Notes: generated by a model from the letters alone, not told the origin. DNA of 46,830 nucleotides from JARRLC01 sp050290865 (GCA_050290865.1 JBNKIW010000026.1:1-46830), one strand, 5' to 3'; positions 24,216 through 33,567 are shown, numbered from the stretch's first letter. Program-made: numbers and translations.

Positions 24216-25388
24216 TCAGGCGCGTGAAAGAGCGAACTGCGCGAGCTGCTCGGGTGTCGCCTCGATCTGGAAGTGCGCTTTCCAGTCTTCGTAGGGCATG
24301 CCGTAGACCAGTTCGCGCGCTTCGTCCTTCGACAGCGTCACGCCTTTTTCCAGCGCCGCTTCGGTAAGCCAGTTGGCGAGGCAGTTACGGCAGAAACCGG
24401 CAAGGTTCATCAGGTCGATGTTCTGCGCATCGGTCCGATGGCGGAGATGCGCGATCAGACGCCGGAAGACTGCGGCCTCCAGCTCGTTGGCGATCTTCGA
24501 AAGGTCGGGGCCAATGGGGCCGCTGCCCTGGCCGTTGGCGCCGCTGGGCTCCGCCGGAGGGTCGCTGCGCGAGCCGTATTGGCGGATGGCGTGCAGGGTG
24601 GACGAGGCGTGAGGCTGTGCGAGAAGGCGCCGCAGAACGCGGCTGACCCGTTCCGCCCATTCCGCCTGCCCCTTCTCGTCGCGGATGAGATCCTGCCGCA
24701 CTTCCAGCAGCGCATTGGCGAGGCCGCGCTGCGTGGCGTGGGTGTGAACGGTGTCGCCGCCCAGCGAACCAGCATAGGGTTCGTTGTCGCCGATGACCAT
24801 ATCCGGATCTTCCCGCAGCGCGTTCAGCAGCGGAATAGCGAGACGCGGATCCTTGTCCCACAGCACGCCCGCGTGCCACGGTCGCATCCAGCCGCGCCAA
24901 TTCTCCGTGAAGCTGTGAATGGAGAGAATGACCGGTGGCTTGCCCGCCGCCGTCATGGCACCAATCGCCTCGTTCACGGCATTGTGATAGGGGCGGTAGT
25001 ACAGTTCGATCCGGCGGGCGATTTCGGCGCGCGTGATCCCTGCATTGCCGGGGATGACGGCGCCGTCGGAAATGCGCATGACGAGCGTAGGATCGTCCTC
25101 GCCGCGATTTGGATCGATCAGAAGTCGCGAATACCGTGTCAGGATCGCCGGGGCGCCGAGTGCTTTTGCCATGTGGCGGGCGACGCCCGCCGAGCCGGGG
25201 TCAAAGGCGATGTGGCGTTCAAGCTGTTCCGGCGCCATGCCCAGCGTGCCAAATTCGGGGGGGAACGCGTTGCCCGCGTGGTCGCACAGAATCAGCACAC
25301 CTGAGGTGAGCGATCCTGGCAACAGGACGAAAGGCATTTCGGCGGCGCTGCACGCCGTCGAGCCATTGGTGGGCAACGTGTCAAGCAT
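24216..25388 (-). CDS. N-formylglutamate amidohydrolase fused to DUF1244
   Basis: The 390-residue protein joins two domains usually encoded separately. Residues about 15-265 match N-formylglutamate amidohydrolase, which releases formate from N-formylglutamate in histidine degradation. Conserved pieces are LILCDHAGNAFPPEFG, RLLIDPNRGEDDPTLV, IELYYRPYHNAV, LSIHSFTENWRG and DNEPYAGSLGGDTVHTH. After a Gly/Pro-rich linker (about 273-298), residues 300-390 match DUF1244, with LMNLAGFCRNCLANWLTEAA and YGMPYEDWKAHFQ. In many alphaproteobacteria the two genes are adjacent, so this looks like a natural fusion. There is no stop or frameshift at the join. Confidence 0.88.
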   Translation of the reverse strand: MLDTLPTNGSTACSAAEMPFVLLPGSLTSGVLILCDHAGNAFPPEFGTLGMAPEQLERHIAFDPGSAGVARHMAKALGAPAILTRYSRLLIDPNRGEDDPTLVMRISDGAVIPGNAGITRAEIARRIELYYRPYHNAVNEAIGAMTAAGKPPVILSIHSFTENWRGWMRPWHAGVLWDKDPRLAIPLLNALREDPDMVIGDNEPYAGSLGGDTVHTHATQRGLANALLEVRQDLIRDEKGQAEWAERVSRVLRRLLAQPHASSTLHAIRQYGSRSDPPAEPSGANGQGSGPIGPDLSKIANELEAAVFRRLIAHLRHRTDAQNIDLMNLAGFCRNCLANWLTEAALEKGVTLSKDEARELVYGMPYEDWKAHFQIEATPEQLAQFALSRA

Positions 25389-25515
25389 GGCGTTAGATAT
25401 AGAGGCCCAACTGAGCCAGGGCTAGCGCATCAATGCCCTTTTAGGTCGGTTTTTCAACCATATTGGCATTTTTGCACATCTCGCCTTCCGTTCGCTTCAT
25501 TGCTGTACCAATCTC

Positions 25516-26814
25516 GTGAATCAAAGCATGAAACAACCGGACCACAGAAACATTCTACGCTCCCTTTATGAATCGGCAGTTGCGGCGGCGCAGCCTGCGC
25601 GCTGCCTGCCCCCGCATTTCCCGCCCGCTCCGGCGGACGGGCGGCTTGTCGTGCTCAGCTGCGGGAAGGCTGCCAGCGCCATGGCGCGGGCTGCGGAGAT
25701 TTTTTACGAAGATGTGATCCGCGACGGCCGTTTCACGGGATTGGTGACGACGCGCCGGGGCTATGCTCAGCCGCTCGCGATATCTCGGACGATGGAAGGC
25801 GGTCATCCGGTGCCTGACGAGGGCAGCGCCGCCGCCGCTGAGCGTGCTCTGGCGCTTGCCGCCGGGGCGGGGCGCAGCGATCTGGTTCTGGCGCTGATCT
25901 CCGGCGGCGCATCGGCGTTGTGGGCCGCGCCCGCGCCGGGGCTTGCGCTGGCCGACAAACAGGGGGTGACGCGCGCGCTCATCAGGAGTGGGGCGCCGAT
26001 TCACGACATCAATTGTGTGCGCAAGCATCTCTCGCGCATCAAGGGCGGGCGGCTGGCCCACGCCGCCGCTCCGGCTGCCGTGGTGACGCTCGCCATTTCC
26101 GATGTGCCGGGCGACGATCCTGCGACAATTGGCTCCGGCCCCACCGTGCCGGACGAAACGACGCTCGCCGATGCCCGCGCGGCACTCGCACGCTGGGGGG
26201 TAAGTCCGGCGCCCGCGGTCCTCGCCGCGCTTGCTGACGAGCGCAACGAGACGCCGAAGCCCGGTCCGGCGGCGGCAGGCGGCCGCTTCATCCTTGCCGC
26301 CGCGCCCAAAGACGCCCTCGCCGCCGCCGCCGCGACGGCTGCCGCAGCGGGCTACGCGCCGGTGATCCTCGGCGATGCGATCGAAGGCGAGGCCCGCGGC
26401 ATCGCCCGCGAGCACGCGGCGCTGGCCCTGGCCGCCCGTCAGCGGGGTGAGCGCTGCGCCCTTATTTCCGGCGGCGAGTTGACAGTAACCGTAACCGGCG
26501 ACGGCCGCGGCGGTCCCAATCAGGAATACGCCCTCGCCCTGGCCATCGCGCTGGACGGTGTGCCGGGCATTTGGGCGCTCGCCGCCGACACGGATGGCGC
26601 CGATGGCGGGACGGGCAAACCGGACGACCCGGCTGGCGGAATCGTCACGCCGGACACAATTCCGCGAGCCATCAACAAGGCGCTCGATCCTGCCGCATTT
26701 CTCGCAAAAAACGATTCCACCGCCTTCTTCGAGGTGGTAGACGACCTAGTGTTGAGCGGCGCGACATCAACGAACGTGAACGACCTTCGTGTGATCCTTG
26801 TCGAGCCGGAATGA
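25516..26814 (+). CDS. Glycerate 2-kinase (MOFRL family)
   Basis: This enzyme phosphorylates D-glycerate to 2-phosphoglycerate, feeding glycerate from glyoxylate or serine metabolism to enolase and pyruvate kinase. The 432-residue protein has the GckA/TtuD layout. An N-terminal nucleotide-binding domain includes VVLSCGKAASAMARAAE, VTTRRGYAQPL, GGHPVPDEGS and LISGGASALWAAPA. A C-terminal MOFRL domain includes LISGGELTVTVTGDGRGGPN followed by QEYALALAI. The start is GTG at 25516, with ATG four codons later as the alternative; neither has a strong ribosome-binding site. It leads a likely unit with the DUF1036 gene and pyk. Confidence 0.93.
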   Translation: MNQSMKQPDHRNILRSLYESAVAAAQPARCLPPHFPPAPADGRLVVLSCGKAASAMARAAEIFYEDVIRDGRFTGLVTTRRGYAQPLAISRTMEGGHPVPDEGSAAAAERALALAAGAGRSDLVLALISGGASALWAAPAPGLALADKQGVTRALIRSGAPIHDINCVRKHLSRIKGGRLAHAAAPAAVVTLAISDVPGDDPATIGSGPTVPDETTLADARAALARWGVSPAPAVLAALADERNETPKPGPAAAGGRFILAAAPKDALAAAAATAAAAGYAPVILGDAIEGEARGIAREHAALALAARQRGERCALISGGELTVTVTGDGRGGPNQEYALALAIALDGVPGIWALAADTDGADGGTGKPDDPAGGIVTPDTIPRAINKALDPAAFLAKNDSTAFFEVVDDLVLSGATSTNVNDLRVILVEPE

Positions 26815-26859
26815 TCTGCTGGCAAGGCTCCTGTAACAGTAGAGCACCGACGAGCCCCT

Positions 26860-27303
26860 ATGAAGAGAGTTGACATGAGCCGGACCATTCTCTGCCTCGG
26901 CTTCCTTGCCACCTGCGTGTTCGCGACGCCCGCCGCCGCCGGTCTGAAGCTGTGCAACACGACGTCGAGCCGCGTCGGCGTCGCGATCGGTTACAAGGAT
27001 GAGAAAGGCTGGGTGAGCGAAGGCTGGTGGAATGTCGCGTCCAATACCTGTGAAGTGCTGCTGAAAGGCACGCTCGTGGCGCGTTTCTACTATGTCCATG
27101 CGCTGGACTACGACCGGGGCGGAGAATGGGGCGGTAAGGCCTCCATGTGCACCGGCGACAAGGCTTTTACGATCCGGGGGGAATCCAAATGTCGCGAGCG
27201 GGGATATAAAAAATCCGGCTTCTTCGAAGTCGATACCAACGACCAAAAAGACTGGACGGTTCGCTTGACTGATCCAGGAGAAGGCAGCGCAGCGACACAA
27301 TGA
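26860..27303 (+). CDS. DUF1036 secreted protein
   Basis: The 147-residue protein has a signal peptide (TILCLGFLATCVFATPAAA) and the DUF1036 pattern: LKLCNTTSSRVGVAIGYKD, WVSEGWWNVASNTCEVLL, FYYVHALDYDRGGEW, and four cysteines likely to form disulfides in the periplasm. The function of the family is unknown, but it is repeatedly next to pyruvate kinase in alphaproteobacteria, as here. Its stop overlaps the pyk start (ATGA at 27300-27303), so the two are translationally coupled. A second start at ATG 26875 (MSRTILC) is also plausible. Confidence 0.87.
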   Translation: MKRVDMSRTILCLGFLATCVFATPAAAGLKLCNTTSSRVGVAIGYKDEKGWVSEGWWNVASNTCEVLLKGTLVARFYYVHALDYDRGGEWGGKASMCTGDKAFTIRGESKCRERGYKKSGFFEVDTNDQKDWTVRLTDPGEGSAATQ

Positions 27304-28882
27304 CACGCGACAGGCGGGTGAAGATCATCGCCACTTTGGGTCCGAGTTCATCGAGCCCCGAAGTGATCAGGAAGCTATTCGATGCTGGTGCGGACGTGTT
27401 CCGTATCAATATGAGCCACGCGTCGCATGACGATCTGCGGGCGCGGTACAGCGCCATTCGCCAGGTCGAAAGGGAGGTGGGACGTCCCATCGGCATTCTC
27501 TGCGATCTGCAGGGCCCGAAACTGCGGGTGGGGCGGTTCGCCGAGAAAGAAGTCCTCCTCCGGGAGGGGGACCGTTTCATCTTCGATACGAGCCAGACGC
27601 CGGGAGACCGTTCCCGTGTGTTTCTGCCGCATCCCGAGATCTTCCAGGGCATCAGGACGAAGCACAATCTGCTGCTCAATGACGGGAAGATTCGTCTCGT
27701 CGTCACCGGCCATAGCTCCGACCGCATCGAGACGGAGGTTCTCATCGGTGGCCCGCTCTCCGACCGCAAGGGTGTGAGCCTGCCGGACACCGACCTGCCG
27801 GTGACCGCGCTCACGGAAGACGACTGCTCCAACCTCGATTGTGCCGCCGATCTCGGTGTCGAATGGATCGCGCTGTCCTTCGTGCAGCGCGCCGATGACG
27901 TATACCGGGCGAAAGAGCGCGTCAAAAAGCGTGCACTCGTTCTGGCGAAGATCGAGAAGCCATCGGCGGTGCAGGACATTGAGGCCATTCTCGAGGCGTC
28001 GGATGCCATCATGGTGGCGCGTGGCGACCTCGGTGTGGAATGCCCGCTGCCAACCGTGCCCGGCGTGCAGAAACGTCTGACGCGCCTTGCCCGCAAACAC
28101 GGAAAGCCTGTCGTCGTCGCCACGCAGATGCTGGAGTCGATGATCGAGGCCCCTGTGCCGACGCGGGCGGAGGTGTCCGACGTGGCGACCGCCGTGTTCG
28201 AGGGCGCCGACGCCATCATGCTGTCGGCTGAGTCGGCGAACGGAAGATACCCGGTCGAGGCGGTCGCGACCATGAACGCTATCGCCAGAGAGGTCGAGAG
28301 CGACGCGCTTTACGACGGCATCATCCATGTGCAGAAGCCCGAAGCCGACCAGACCGCGCCCGACGCCATCAGCGCGGCGGCCTGCTCGATTGCCCGCGAT
28401 GTCGGGCTGAAGGCCATCGTCTGCTACACCTCGTCGGGGGCGACCGCGTTGCGCATCTCCCGCCAGCGGCCGGGGCAGCCAATACTCGTGCTCGCCACCA
28501 GCATTGTCACCGCCCGGCGCCTCGCCATCGCCTGGGGCCTTCACTGCGTCAAGGAAGATGACCCGACTTCGGTCGCCAAGATGGTCACCCAGGCCTGCAA
28601 GCAGGCGGTCAAGGAAGGCATGGCGGCCGTTGGCGACAAGATTATCGTGACGGCCGGACTTCCCTTCGGTGTCGAAGGAGCGACGAACATGCTGCGCGTC
28701 GTCACTGTCGATGCCGCCGCCGAGCGTGCCGCCAGGGCCGCGAATGGCGATTCCGGGGCGCGGAACGGGCGGAATGGCAAGGGCACGAACGGCAACGGCC
28801 GGGCAAAATCGACCGCTCCCGCCGGGGGCGGCAAAGGAGCCCGCCGAGCGGGCGGGGCCGTCGCCTCCGCGGGAAGAAGAAA

Positions 28883-28901
<19 letters not shown>
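27300..28901 (+). CDS. pyk: Pyruvate kinase with a C-terminal extension
   Basis: Pyruvate kinase makes pyruvate and ATP from phosphoenolpyruvate and ADP, the last glycolytic step. Conserved parts are KIIATLGPSSSSPEVIRKLF, the active-site FRINMSHASHDD, LAKIEKPSAVQDIEAI with the catalytic lysine, VARGDLGVECPL, and the C-domain CYTSSGATALRISRQRPGQP. At 533 residues it is about 50 longer than usual. After DAAAERAAR, near residue 479, comes a Gly/Asn/Ala/Arg-rich tail (for example RNGRNGKGTNGNGRAK) that looks disordered. The final codons and the stop at 28899-28901 overlap the 3' end of rnpB on the other strand. Confidence 0.94.
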
Positions 28902-29310
<409 letters not shown>

Positions 29311-29316
29311 GTCAAC

Positions 29317-29345
29317 GATAAAGGGGGGATGCGGCGTCGTGTCAA
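29317..29345 (-). promoter_or_regulatory. rnpB promoter
   Basis: On the minus strand TTGACA (29345-29340) is followed by a 17-base spacer and TTTATC (29322-29317). This is a strong -35 with a moderate -10 at ideal spacing, and it predicts a start at about 29310, exactly where the RNase P P1 helix begins. Confidence 0.8.
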
Positions 29346-29626
29346 GTGGTTGCGGATTCTCCTGTCATCGCAAAAACATATTCTCCCAGCAAAGCGGGGA
29401 TAGAAACATTTTGTGCACCGGACCGTGCATTTTTATCACATATTCGCGCCGGAGGTGATGTTACACTGCTAAAAGATAAGGTGGGCCGTGTTTTGCGTCC
29501 TTCTTATCGTTTTTCTAATGCCCAGGTTGCATGACTTGCGGGGAGCGCAGGCGTGTCCGTACAGGACATTTATTTGCCGTAGCGAAGAACAACAATAAGT
29601 GTTTCTGCTTGCCGAAGGAGGACGAG
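29346..29626. other. Intergenic region between rnpB promoter and zinc-ribbon gene
   Basis: No gene is convincing here. The stretch is AT-richer than its surroundings. It should contain the promoter of the zinc-ribbon gene; I could not place it confidently. A 32-codon upstream extension of that gene is open but less likely than the TTG start. Confidence 0.4.
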
Positions 29627-29896
29627 TTGAGCGCAGTCAAAAAGAAGAATCTGCCTGAATGGATTGCCGCGGCCGAGAAGCTGGCGCTGAATTCCGGTGA
29701 GCATGTCGATTGTCCCGAATGCCAGCGGCGTGGGCTGAGGGTTCGCGACATCGAATATGGCTGGGGTCCCAGCCGCGGGCTCGAGCGTCACGTCGTTTGT
29801 ATGCATTGCGGCGCGCACAACATCGTCAATCTCCGCCACGCTCTCCCCTGCGGTGAAGTGCATGTGAAGGGCGAGGCCAAGGCAGACGCGGAGTAA
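29627..29896 (+). CDS. Small zinc-ribbon protein, unknown function
   Basis: The protein has two CxxC pairs (CPEC, then CMHC about 33 residues later), the pattern of a zinc ribbon. Between them is GLRVRDIEYGWGPSRGLERH, and before them an amphipathic lead (LPEWIAAAEKLALNS). I chose the TTG at 29627 because GGAGG lies five bases upstream; that gives 89 residues. The frame continues upstream to 29531 (121 residues), but that extension is poor in homology-like features. I do not recognise a named family. It is convergent with ccrM, 87 bases away. Confidence 0.65.
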   Translation: MSAVKKKNLPEWIAAAEKLALNSGEHVDCPECQRRGLRVRDIEYGWGPSRGLERHVVCMHCGAHNIVNLRHALPCGEVHVKGEAKADAE

Positions 29897-29983
29897 CCCG
29901 GCTGGTGCCGCGCCTGCGAGACGATGTGGTCAAGTCCCCAACGGAAAACCGTTCAATTCAGTCGCGGCTTCGCTCGCGGCTTT

Positions 29984-31096
29984 CTATGAAAGCATGGCGA
30001 GACCGAGCTGTTTGCGCGCCTCCTCGCGCAGTTCATCGATCGGCCGCAGCCGCCCGTCCGTTTTGACATGCCAGAAGGTCCAGCCGTTGCAGGCAGGCCG
30101 CCCGAGCACGCGCGCGCCCATCTTGTGGATCGACCCCTGTTCGCCCGCGAGCGCCAGCGTCCCGTCGGCGCGCACCTGCGCCTTGAGCGTCGCGCCCGCG
30201 TCGTAGAGTGTCGCGCCCGGCTGAAGCATCCCGAGATCCAGAAGCGTTCCGAACGGTATCCGAGCCTCGTTGCGCTTGCCGCGCAGGCATTTCAAATCTT
30301 CGGCTCCCAATGGCTTGATCGCCTCTATCCGCTCCTCCGCCGCGCGCGCGTAGTCCGGGTCGCGCTCGATGCCGATGAAGCGCCGGCCGAGGCGTTTGGC
30401 CACCGCGCCCGTCGTGCCTGTGCCGAAAAACGGGTCGAGCACCAGATCGCCGTCGCGTGTCGTGGCGAGCAGCACGCGGTACAGGAGCGCCTCCGGTTTC
30501 TGCGTCGGGTGCGCTTTACGTCCGCCGTCGTCCTTCAGCCGTTCCGGCCCGCTGCAGATGGGGATCAGCCAATCCGAGCGCATTTGCAGATCGTCATTGA
30601 AGGCCTTCAGCGCCTCGTAATTGAAGGCGTAGCGCGAGTTCTCCTCCCGCGCCGCCCAGATCAGCGTTTCATGCGCATTGGTGAAGCGGCGGCCACGAAA
30701 ATTCGGCATCGGGTTCGTCTTCCGCCACACGATGTCGTTCAGCAGCCAGAAGCCGAGATCCTGCAGTGCCGCGCCGAGCCGGAAGATGTTGTGATAGCTG
30801 CCGATGACCCAGATCGCGCCATCGGGCTTGAGAATGCGCCGCGCCTCGGCAAGCCATGTCCGGCTGAAGGCGTCGTAGGTGGAAAAGCTCGAAAACTTGT
30901 CCCAGTCCTGATGCACACCGTCCACGCGCGTATTGTTGGGGCGCAGCAGCTCGCGCTCAAGCTGGAGGTTATAGGGCGGGTCCGCGAAGACGAGGTCGGC
31001 ACTGGCGTCGGGCAGCCCGGACAGCGCATCGAGGCAGTCGCCGAGGATGATGCTGTTGGCGGGGAGGGAACGGGACGAGGACGGCGACGCATTCAT
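29984..31096 (-). CDS. ccrM: CcrM-type adenine DNA methyltransferase (GANTC)
   Basis: CcrM methylates adenine in GANTC late in the alphaproteobacterial cell cycle and sets the methylation state that times gene expression. This solitary beta-class enzyme (370 residues from ATG 31096) has the DPPY motif in VFADPPYNLQLERELLRPNN near residue 42. The SAM-binding FxGxGTT motif follows in LDPFFGTGTTGAVAKRLG. KAHPTQKPEALLYRVL lies between them. The C-terminal ~85 residues (ATLYDAGATLKAQVRADGTL, ACNGWTFWHV) match the extra domain typical of CcrM. No restriction enzyme accompanies it. The frame opens 26 codons further up to a TTG, but GTGGGG before 31096 and the family N-terminus favour the ATG. Confidence 0.94.
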   Translation of the reverse strand: MNASPSSSRSLPANSIILGDCLDALSGLPDASADLVFADPPYNLQLERELLRPNNTRVDGVHQDWDKFSSFSTYDAFSRTWLAEARRILKPDGAIWVIGSYHNIFRLGAALQDLGFWLLNDIVWRKTNPMPNFRGRRFTNAHETLIWAAREENSRYAFNYEALKAFNDDLQMRSDWLIPICSGPERLKDDGGRKAHPTQKPEALLYRVLLATTRDGDLVLDPFFGTGTTGAVAKRLGRRFIGIERDPDYARAAEERIEAIKPLGAEDLKCLRGKRNEARIPFGTLLDLGMLQPGATLYDAGATLKAQVRADGTLALAGEQGSIHKMGARVLGRPACNGWTFWHVKTDGRLRPIDELREEARKQLGLAMLS

Positions 31097-31119
31097 GAAC
31101 ACAACCCCACTACGCAACA

Positions 31120-31135
31120 GACTCGTTACGGAATC
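31120..31135. promoter_or_regulatory. Two GANTC sites in the ccrM leader
   Basis: GACTC at 31120-31124 and GAATC at 31131-31135 are both CcrM target sites. They lie 24 to 39 bases before the ccrM start and downstream of its predicted promoter. In Caulobacter crescentus two GANTC sites in the ccrM leader let methylation state control the gene. The same role here is inferred from the matching position. Confidence 0.6.
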
Positions 31136-31188
31136 CAAATCCACTCGCATGCGCGGCCCCTCGGACACACGCAACCCGAGCGTGTTTT

Positions 31189-31227
31189 AATATAAAACTA
31201 ACACTCCGTGGTTAACACGGAATTAAC
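31189..31227 (-). promoter_or_regulatory. CtrA-type ccrM promoter
   Basis: On the minus strand GTTAATTCCGTGTTAAC (31227-31211) contains the exact CtrA consensus TTAA-N7-TTAAC. After 16 bases comes TATATT (31194-31189), so the CtrA box overlaps the -35 position, as in CtrA-activated Caulobacter promoters. The predicted transcript begins near 31182 and has a leader of about 85 bases carrying two GANTC sites. The box is nearly palindromic and could act on both strands. Confidence 0.7.
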
Positions 31228-31494
31228 GGCGTCTCGATATGCGTTTTCCTCAGGAGGAACCCCCATCAGGCGTGGCGGAATGTCACAGTATTACGGAAAT
31301 ATCCCGGATTCCCGTGCCATAATACGACAAATTAACCCTCCCGCTGTTAGGGCAGGCGGGTCAAACCAGTGAACTGGTCCTTACCCGTGACGTGGTTCGC
31401 CTTTCAAAAAAGGTGCCCGCTGGCGGGCGTCCTGCCCGGCATATGCGCAGAGGGCCGTCGCTGGGGGTGAAGTGTTTTTCGATGAAGGTTACCA
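31228..31494. other. Intergenic region upstream of the small secreted protein gene
   Basis: No gene is seen. It holds CCCGC-N11-GCGGG at 31340-31360 and the perfect inverted repeat ACCAGT-GA-ACTGGT at 31365-31378, either of which could be an operator or part of a leader for the gene at 31495. With the ccrM promoter to the left, the whole ccrM-to-31495 gap is 398 bases. Confidence 0.4.
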
Positions 31495-31896
31495 ATGAAA
31501 AAACTCCTTACGATCTGCGCAACGGTGGTTCTTGCTGGGACGTTTTCGGCCAGGGCCGACCAAACCGGCCTCCACATCATCCACGATCTGGGAAAAGAGC
31601 GGGGCCGGCTCTGCATGTCCGGCCATGTCCATGAAGGCAACGGGAGCGGTGCCACGCGCAGGGCGGCGCGCCGGGCGGCGGTAAGCTCCTGGGCCTCTTT
31701 CACCGCGCTGGAATATGGTACCGACTGGGCGCACTTCCGCAACGCGGGCAGCCGCTTCATGAAGTGCAACAGGAGCGGCCGCGGCTGGGCCTGCCATACG
31801 TCAGGCCGGCCTTGCCTGAGCCGGGCCCGCACAATCCATGCGTCCAGGAAGGGGAAGCGCGCCCGTCCGGGATACCGCGTGAGCGGAGCGAGGTGA
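31495..31896 (+). CDS. Small secreted protein, unknown function
   Basis: The 133-residue protein has a clear signal peptide, MKKLLTICATVVLAGTFSARA, with cleavage expected before DQ. The mature part contains SGATRRAARRAAVSSWASF and TDWAHFRNAGSRFMKC, followed by a cysteine-rich stretch ending SGRPCL. This resembles small exported alphaproteobacterial proteins that end in a Cys-containing GRPC motif. The last ~25 residues are basic and may be spurious. The ATG follows GAAGG. The gene stands alone. Confidence 0.65.
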   Translation: MKKLLTICATVVLAGTFSARADQTGLHIIHDLGKERGRLCMSGHVHEGNGSGATRRAARRAAVSSWASFTALEYGTDWAHFRNAGSRFMKCNRSGRGWACHTSGRPCLSRARTIHASRKGKRARPGYRVSGAR

Positions 31897-32065
31897 TATC
31901 ATGGCGCCCGGAACTGCCGCCCGTCCGGCGCTGGCGGTTCCGGAGCGGCGGAAGCAAAGGTGGCGCGTCTCAGCCTTTCCCGGCGGTGACTTTCAGGCTC
32001 TTCACATAACCGCAACATGGATATAGTATCCCTGCCATGCGACGTAGTGCGAGCGTGACTGCATC

Positions 32066-32668
32066 ATGCTAACGGGTCAACCGTCAGGAAAGGCAGACGT
32101 GACCGCCGTATCGACCGCATCCAATCCGCCAGCGGCTTATCCGGCCCTCGTTCTCAATGCAGACTACCGGCCGCTAAGCTATTATCCTCTCTCGCTGTGG
32201 AGCTGGCAGGAGACCGTGAAGGCGGTCTTCCTCGACCGGGTGAACATCGTCTCGAATTACGACAAGGCGGTGCACAGCCCGTCGTTCGAAATGCTGCTCC
32301 CCAGCGTGGTGTCGCTGAAGGTCTATGTGAAGCCTGCGCTTTACCCGGCCTTCACGCGCTTCAACGTGTTCCTGCGCGACCGTTTCACCTGCCAGTATTG
32401 CGGCGCCCAGGAAGATCTGACATTCGACCACCTCATCCCCCGCTCGCGCGGCGGAATGACGCGGTGGGACAATGTCGTGGCGGCCTGCGCGCCATGCAAC
32501 CTGCGCAAGGGCGGCGACATGCCCGCGAAGGTGAAGATGTGGCCGCACCAGACGCCCTACCGTCCGACCGTGCACGAACTGCACCGCAACGGACGGCGGT
32601 TCCCGCCGAATTACCTGCACGAGAGCTGGCTCGATTATCTGTATTGGGATACCGAGCTGGAGCCCTAG
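32066..32668 (+). CDS. HNH endonuclease family protein
   Basis: The 200-residue protein has a complete HNH domain with treble-clef zinc cysteines. RDRFTCQYCGAQEDLTFDHL leads on to IPRSRGGMTRWDNVVAACAP and CNLRKGG. The catalytic histidine is the H of FDHLIP. The N-terminal half (YPALVLNADYRPLSYYPLSL and WSWQETVKAVFLDRVNIV) and the WDTELEP end match the stand-alone HNH proteins conserved in alphaproteobacteria, whose role is not established. The start may be ATG 32066 or GTG 32100. The stop TAG (32666-32668) lies inside palindromic repeat D, so the element's CTAG tip ends the gene. Confidence 0.88.
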   Translation: MLTGQPSGKADVTAVSTASNPPAAYPALVLNADYRPLSYYPLSLWSWQETVKAVFLDRVNIVSNYDKAVHSPSFEMLLPSVVSLKVYVKPALYPAFTRFNVFLRDRFTCQYCGAQEDLTFDHLIPRSRGGMTRWDNVVAACAPCNLRKGGDMPAKVKMWPHQTPYRPTVHELHRNGRRFPPNYLHESWLDYLYWDTELEP

Positions 32669-32738
32669 TACGCCCCGCAGGAAATCCTGTGAGAGCGAGC
32701 AGCAAGCGGGTCAGGACTTCTTAGCTGAGGCGTACTAG
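32665..32738 (+). repeat. Palindromic element, copy D (CTAGTAC family)
   Basis: It is a 74-base element running from CTAGTACGCCCCGCAGGAAA to GGCGTACTAG. The outer 8 bases are perfect inverted repeats (CTAGTACG / CGTACTAG), and an inner stem pairs TCCTG-type and CAGGA-type segments less perfectly. From GGAAATCC to the right tip it is 59 bases, the same as copy A, and the two align in between (GTGAG, then GGGTCAGGA). Its first four bases contain the TAG stop codon of the HNH gene. Confidence 0.88.
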
Positions 32739-32938
32739 CTCTCCGGCGGCCAGCCGCGCGGGATGCGTCCTTGTGGCGATGGCGATCTGCGCGCCCGGCG
32801 CGGGCATGTGATACGCCGAAGTGCAGGCGCCCCGCTATATCGTCGCATCCCCTGATCGCGCGTTGACTTAGGGCCTGGGCTGCTGCCTTGATAGATTCTT
32901 TCCGGGGGCGGCGCGGGGCCTGTCAACGACGCTGGACC

Positions 32939-33550
32939 ATGAAGCGAGACATGATTGGAAAGAGGGCCGATCCCAGCGGCAGCGGTCTGACGCCCACAGA
33001 ACCGGCGCGCGATCGCCTGATCAGGGCGGCCTCTGACCTTTTCTGCCGTTTTGGGATCAACGCGACCGGCGTCGATGCCGTCGTCGAGGCGGCGGGGACG
33101 GCGAAAGCGACGCTCTACAAGGCGTTTGGCTCGAAGGAGCGCCTAGTGGAGGCTGTGCTCGAAAGCGAGGGCACGGCCTGGCGCAAATGGTTCCTCGGTT
33201 CACTGGACGACTATCCCGGCGGCCCCAAGGACAAGCTCACGGGCATGTTCGACATTCTCGAGGAATGGTTCGCGGCGGAAAAGTTTTACGGCTGCCCGTT
33301 CATCAACGCTGTCGGCGAATTCGACAAGCGGGAGCCGCGCTACAAAGAACTGGCGCGCACCCACAAGCATATCGTGATGACCCGCTTTGCCGAACTCGCC
33401 AAGGCGGCCGGCTGCAAGGATGCGAACGCCGTGGCGCTGCAGCTCTGCTTTCTCGTGGATGGTGCGATCAATGCGGCCCTGATCACGGGCGACGCAAAGG
33501 TCGCGCGGACGGCGCGCGCCGCAGCGTTGAGGGTCGTCGGCGCTGCGTAG
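32939..33550 (+). CDS. TetR/AcrR family transcriptional regulator
   Basis: The protein (203 residues from ATG 32939) has a TetR helix-turn-helix at about 18-66: RDRLIRAASDLFCRFGINAT, GVDAVVEAAGTAKATLYKAF and GSKERLVEAVL. A helical ligand-binding domain follows, with FYGCPFINAVGEF typical of a common TetR subgroup. Further in-frame starts exist upstream (32888) and downstream (32951), and the ribosome-binding site does not decide between them. The adjacent pncA is convergent (17 bases apart), so it does not share a promoter; its target is unknown. It could act on the inverted repeats elsewhere in the window, but nothing shows it. Confidence 0.86.
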   Translation: MKRDMIGKRADPSGSGLTPTEPARDRLIRAASDLFCRFGINATGVDAVVEAAGTAKATLYKAFGSKERLVEAVLESEGTAWRKWFLGSLDDYPGGPKDKLTGMFDILEEWFAAEKFYGCPFINAVGEFDKREPRYKELARTHKHIVMTRFAELAKAAGCKDANAVALQLCFLVDGAINAALITGDAKVARTARAAALRVVGAA

Positions 33551-33567
33551 CGCACAATTTCTCTTGT

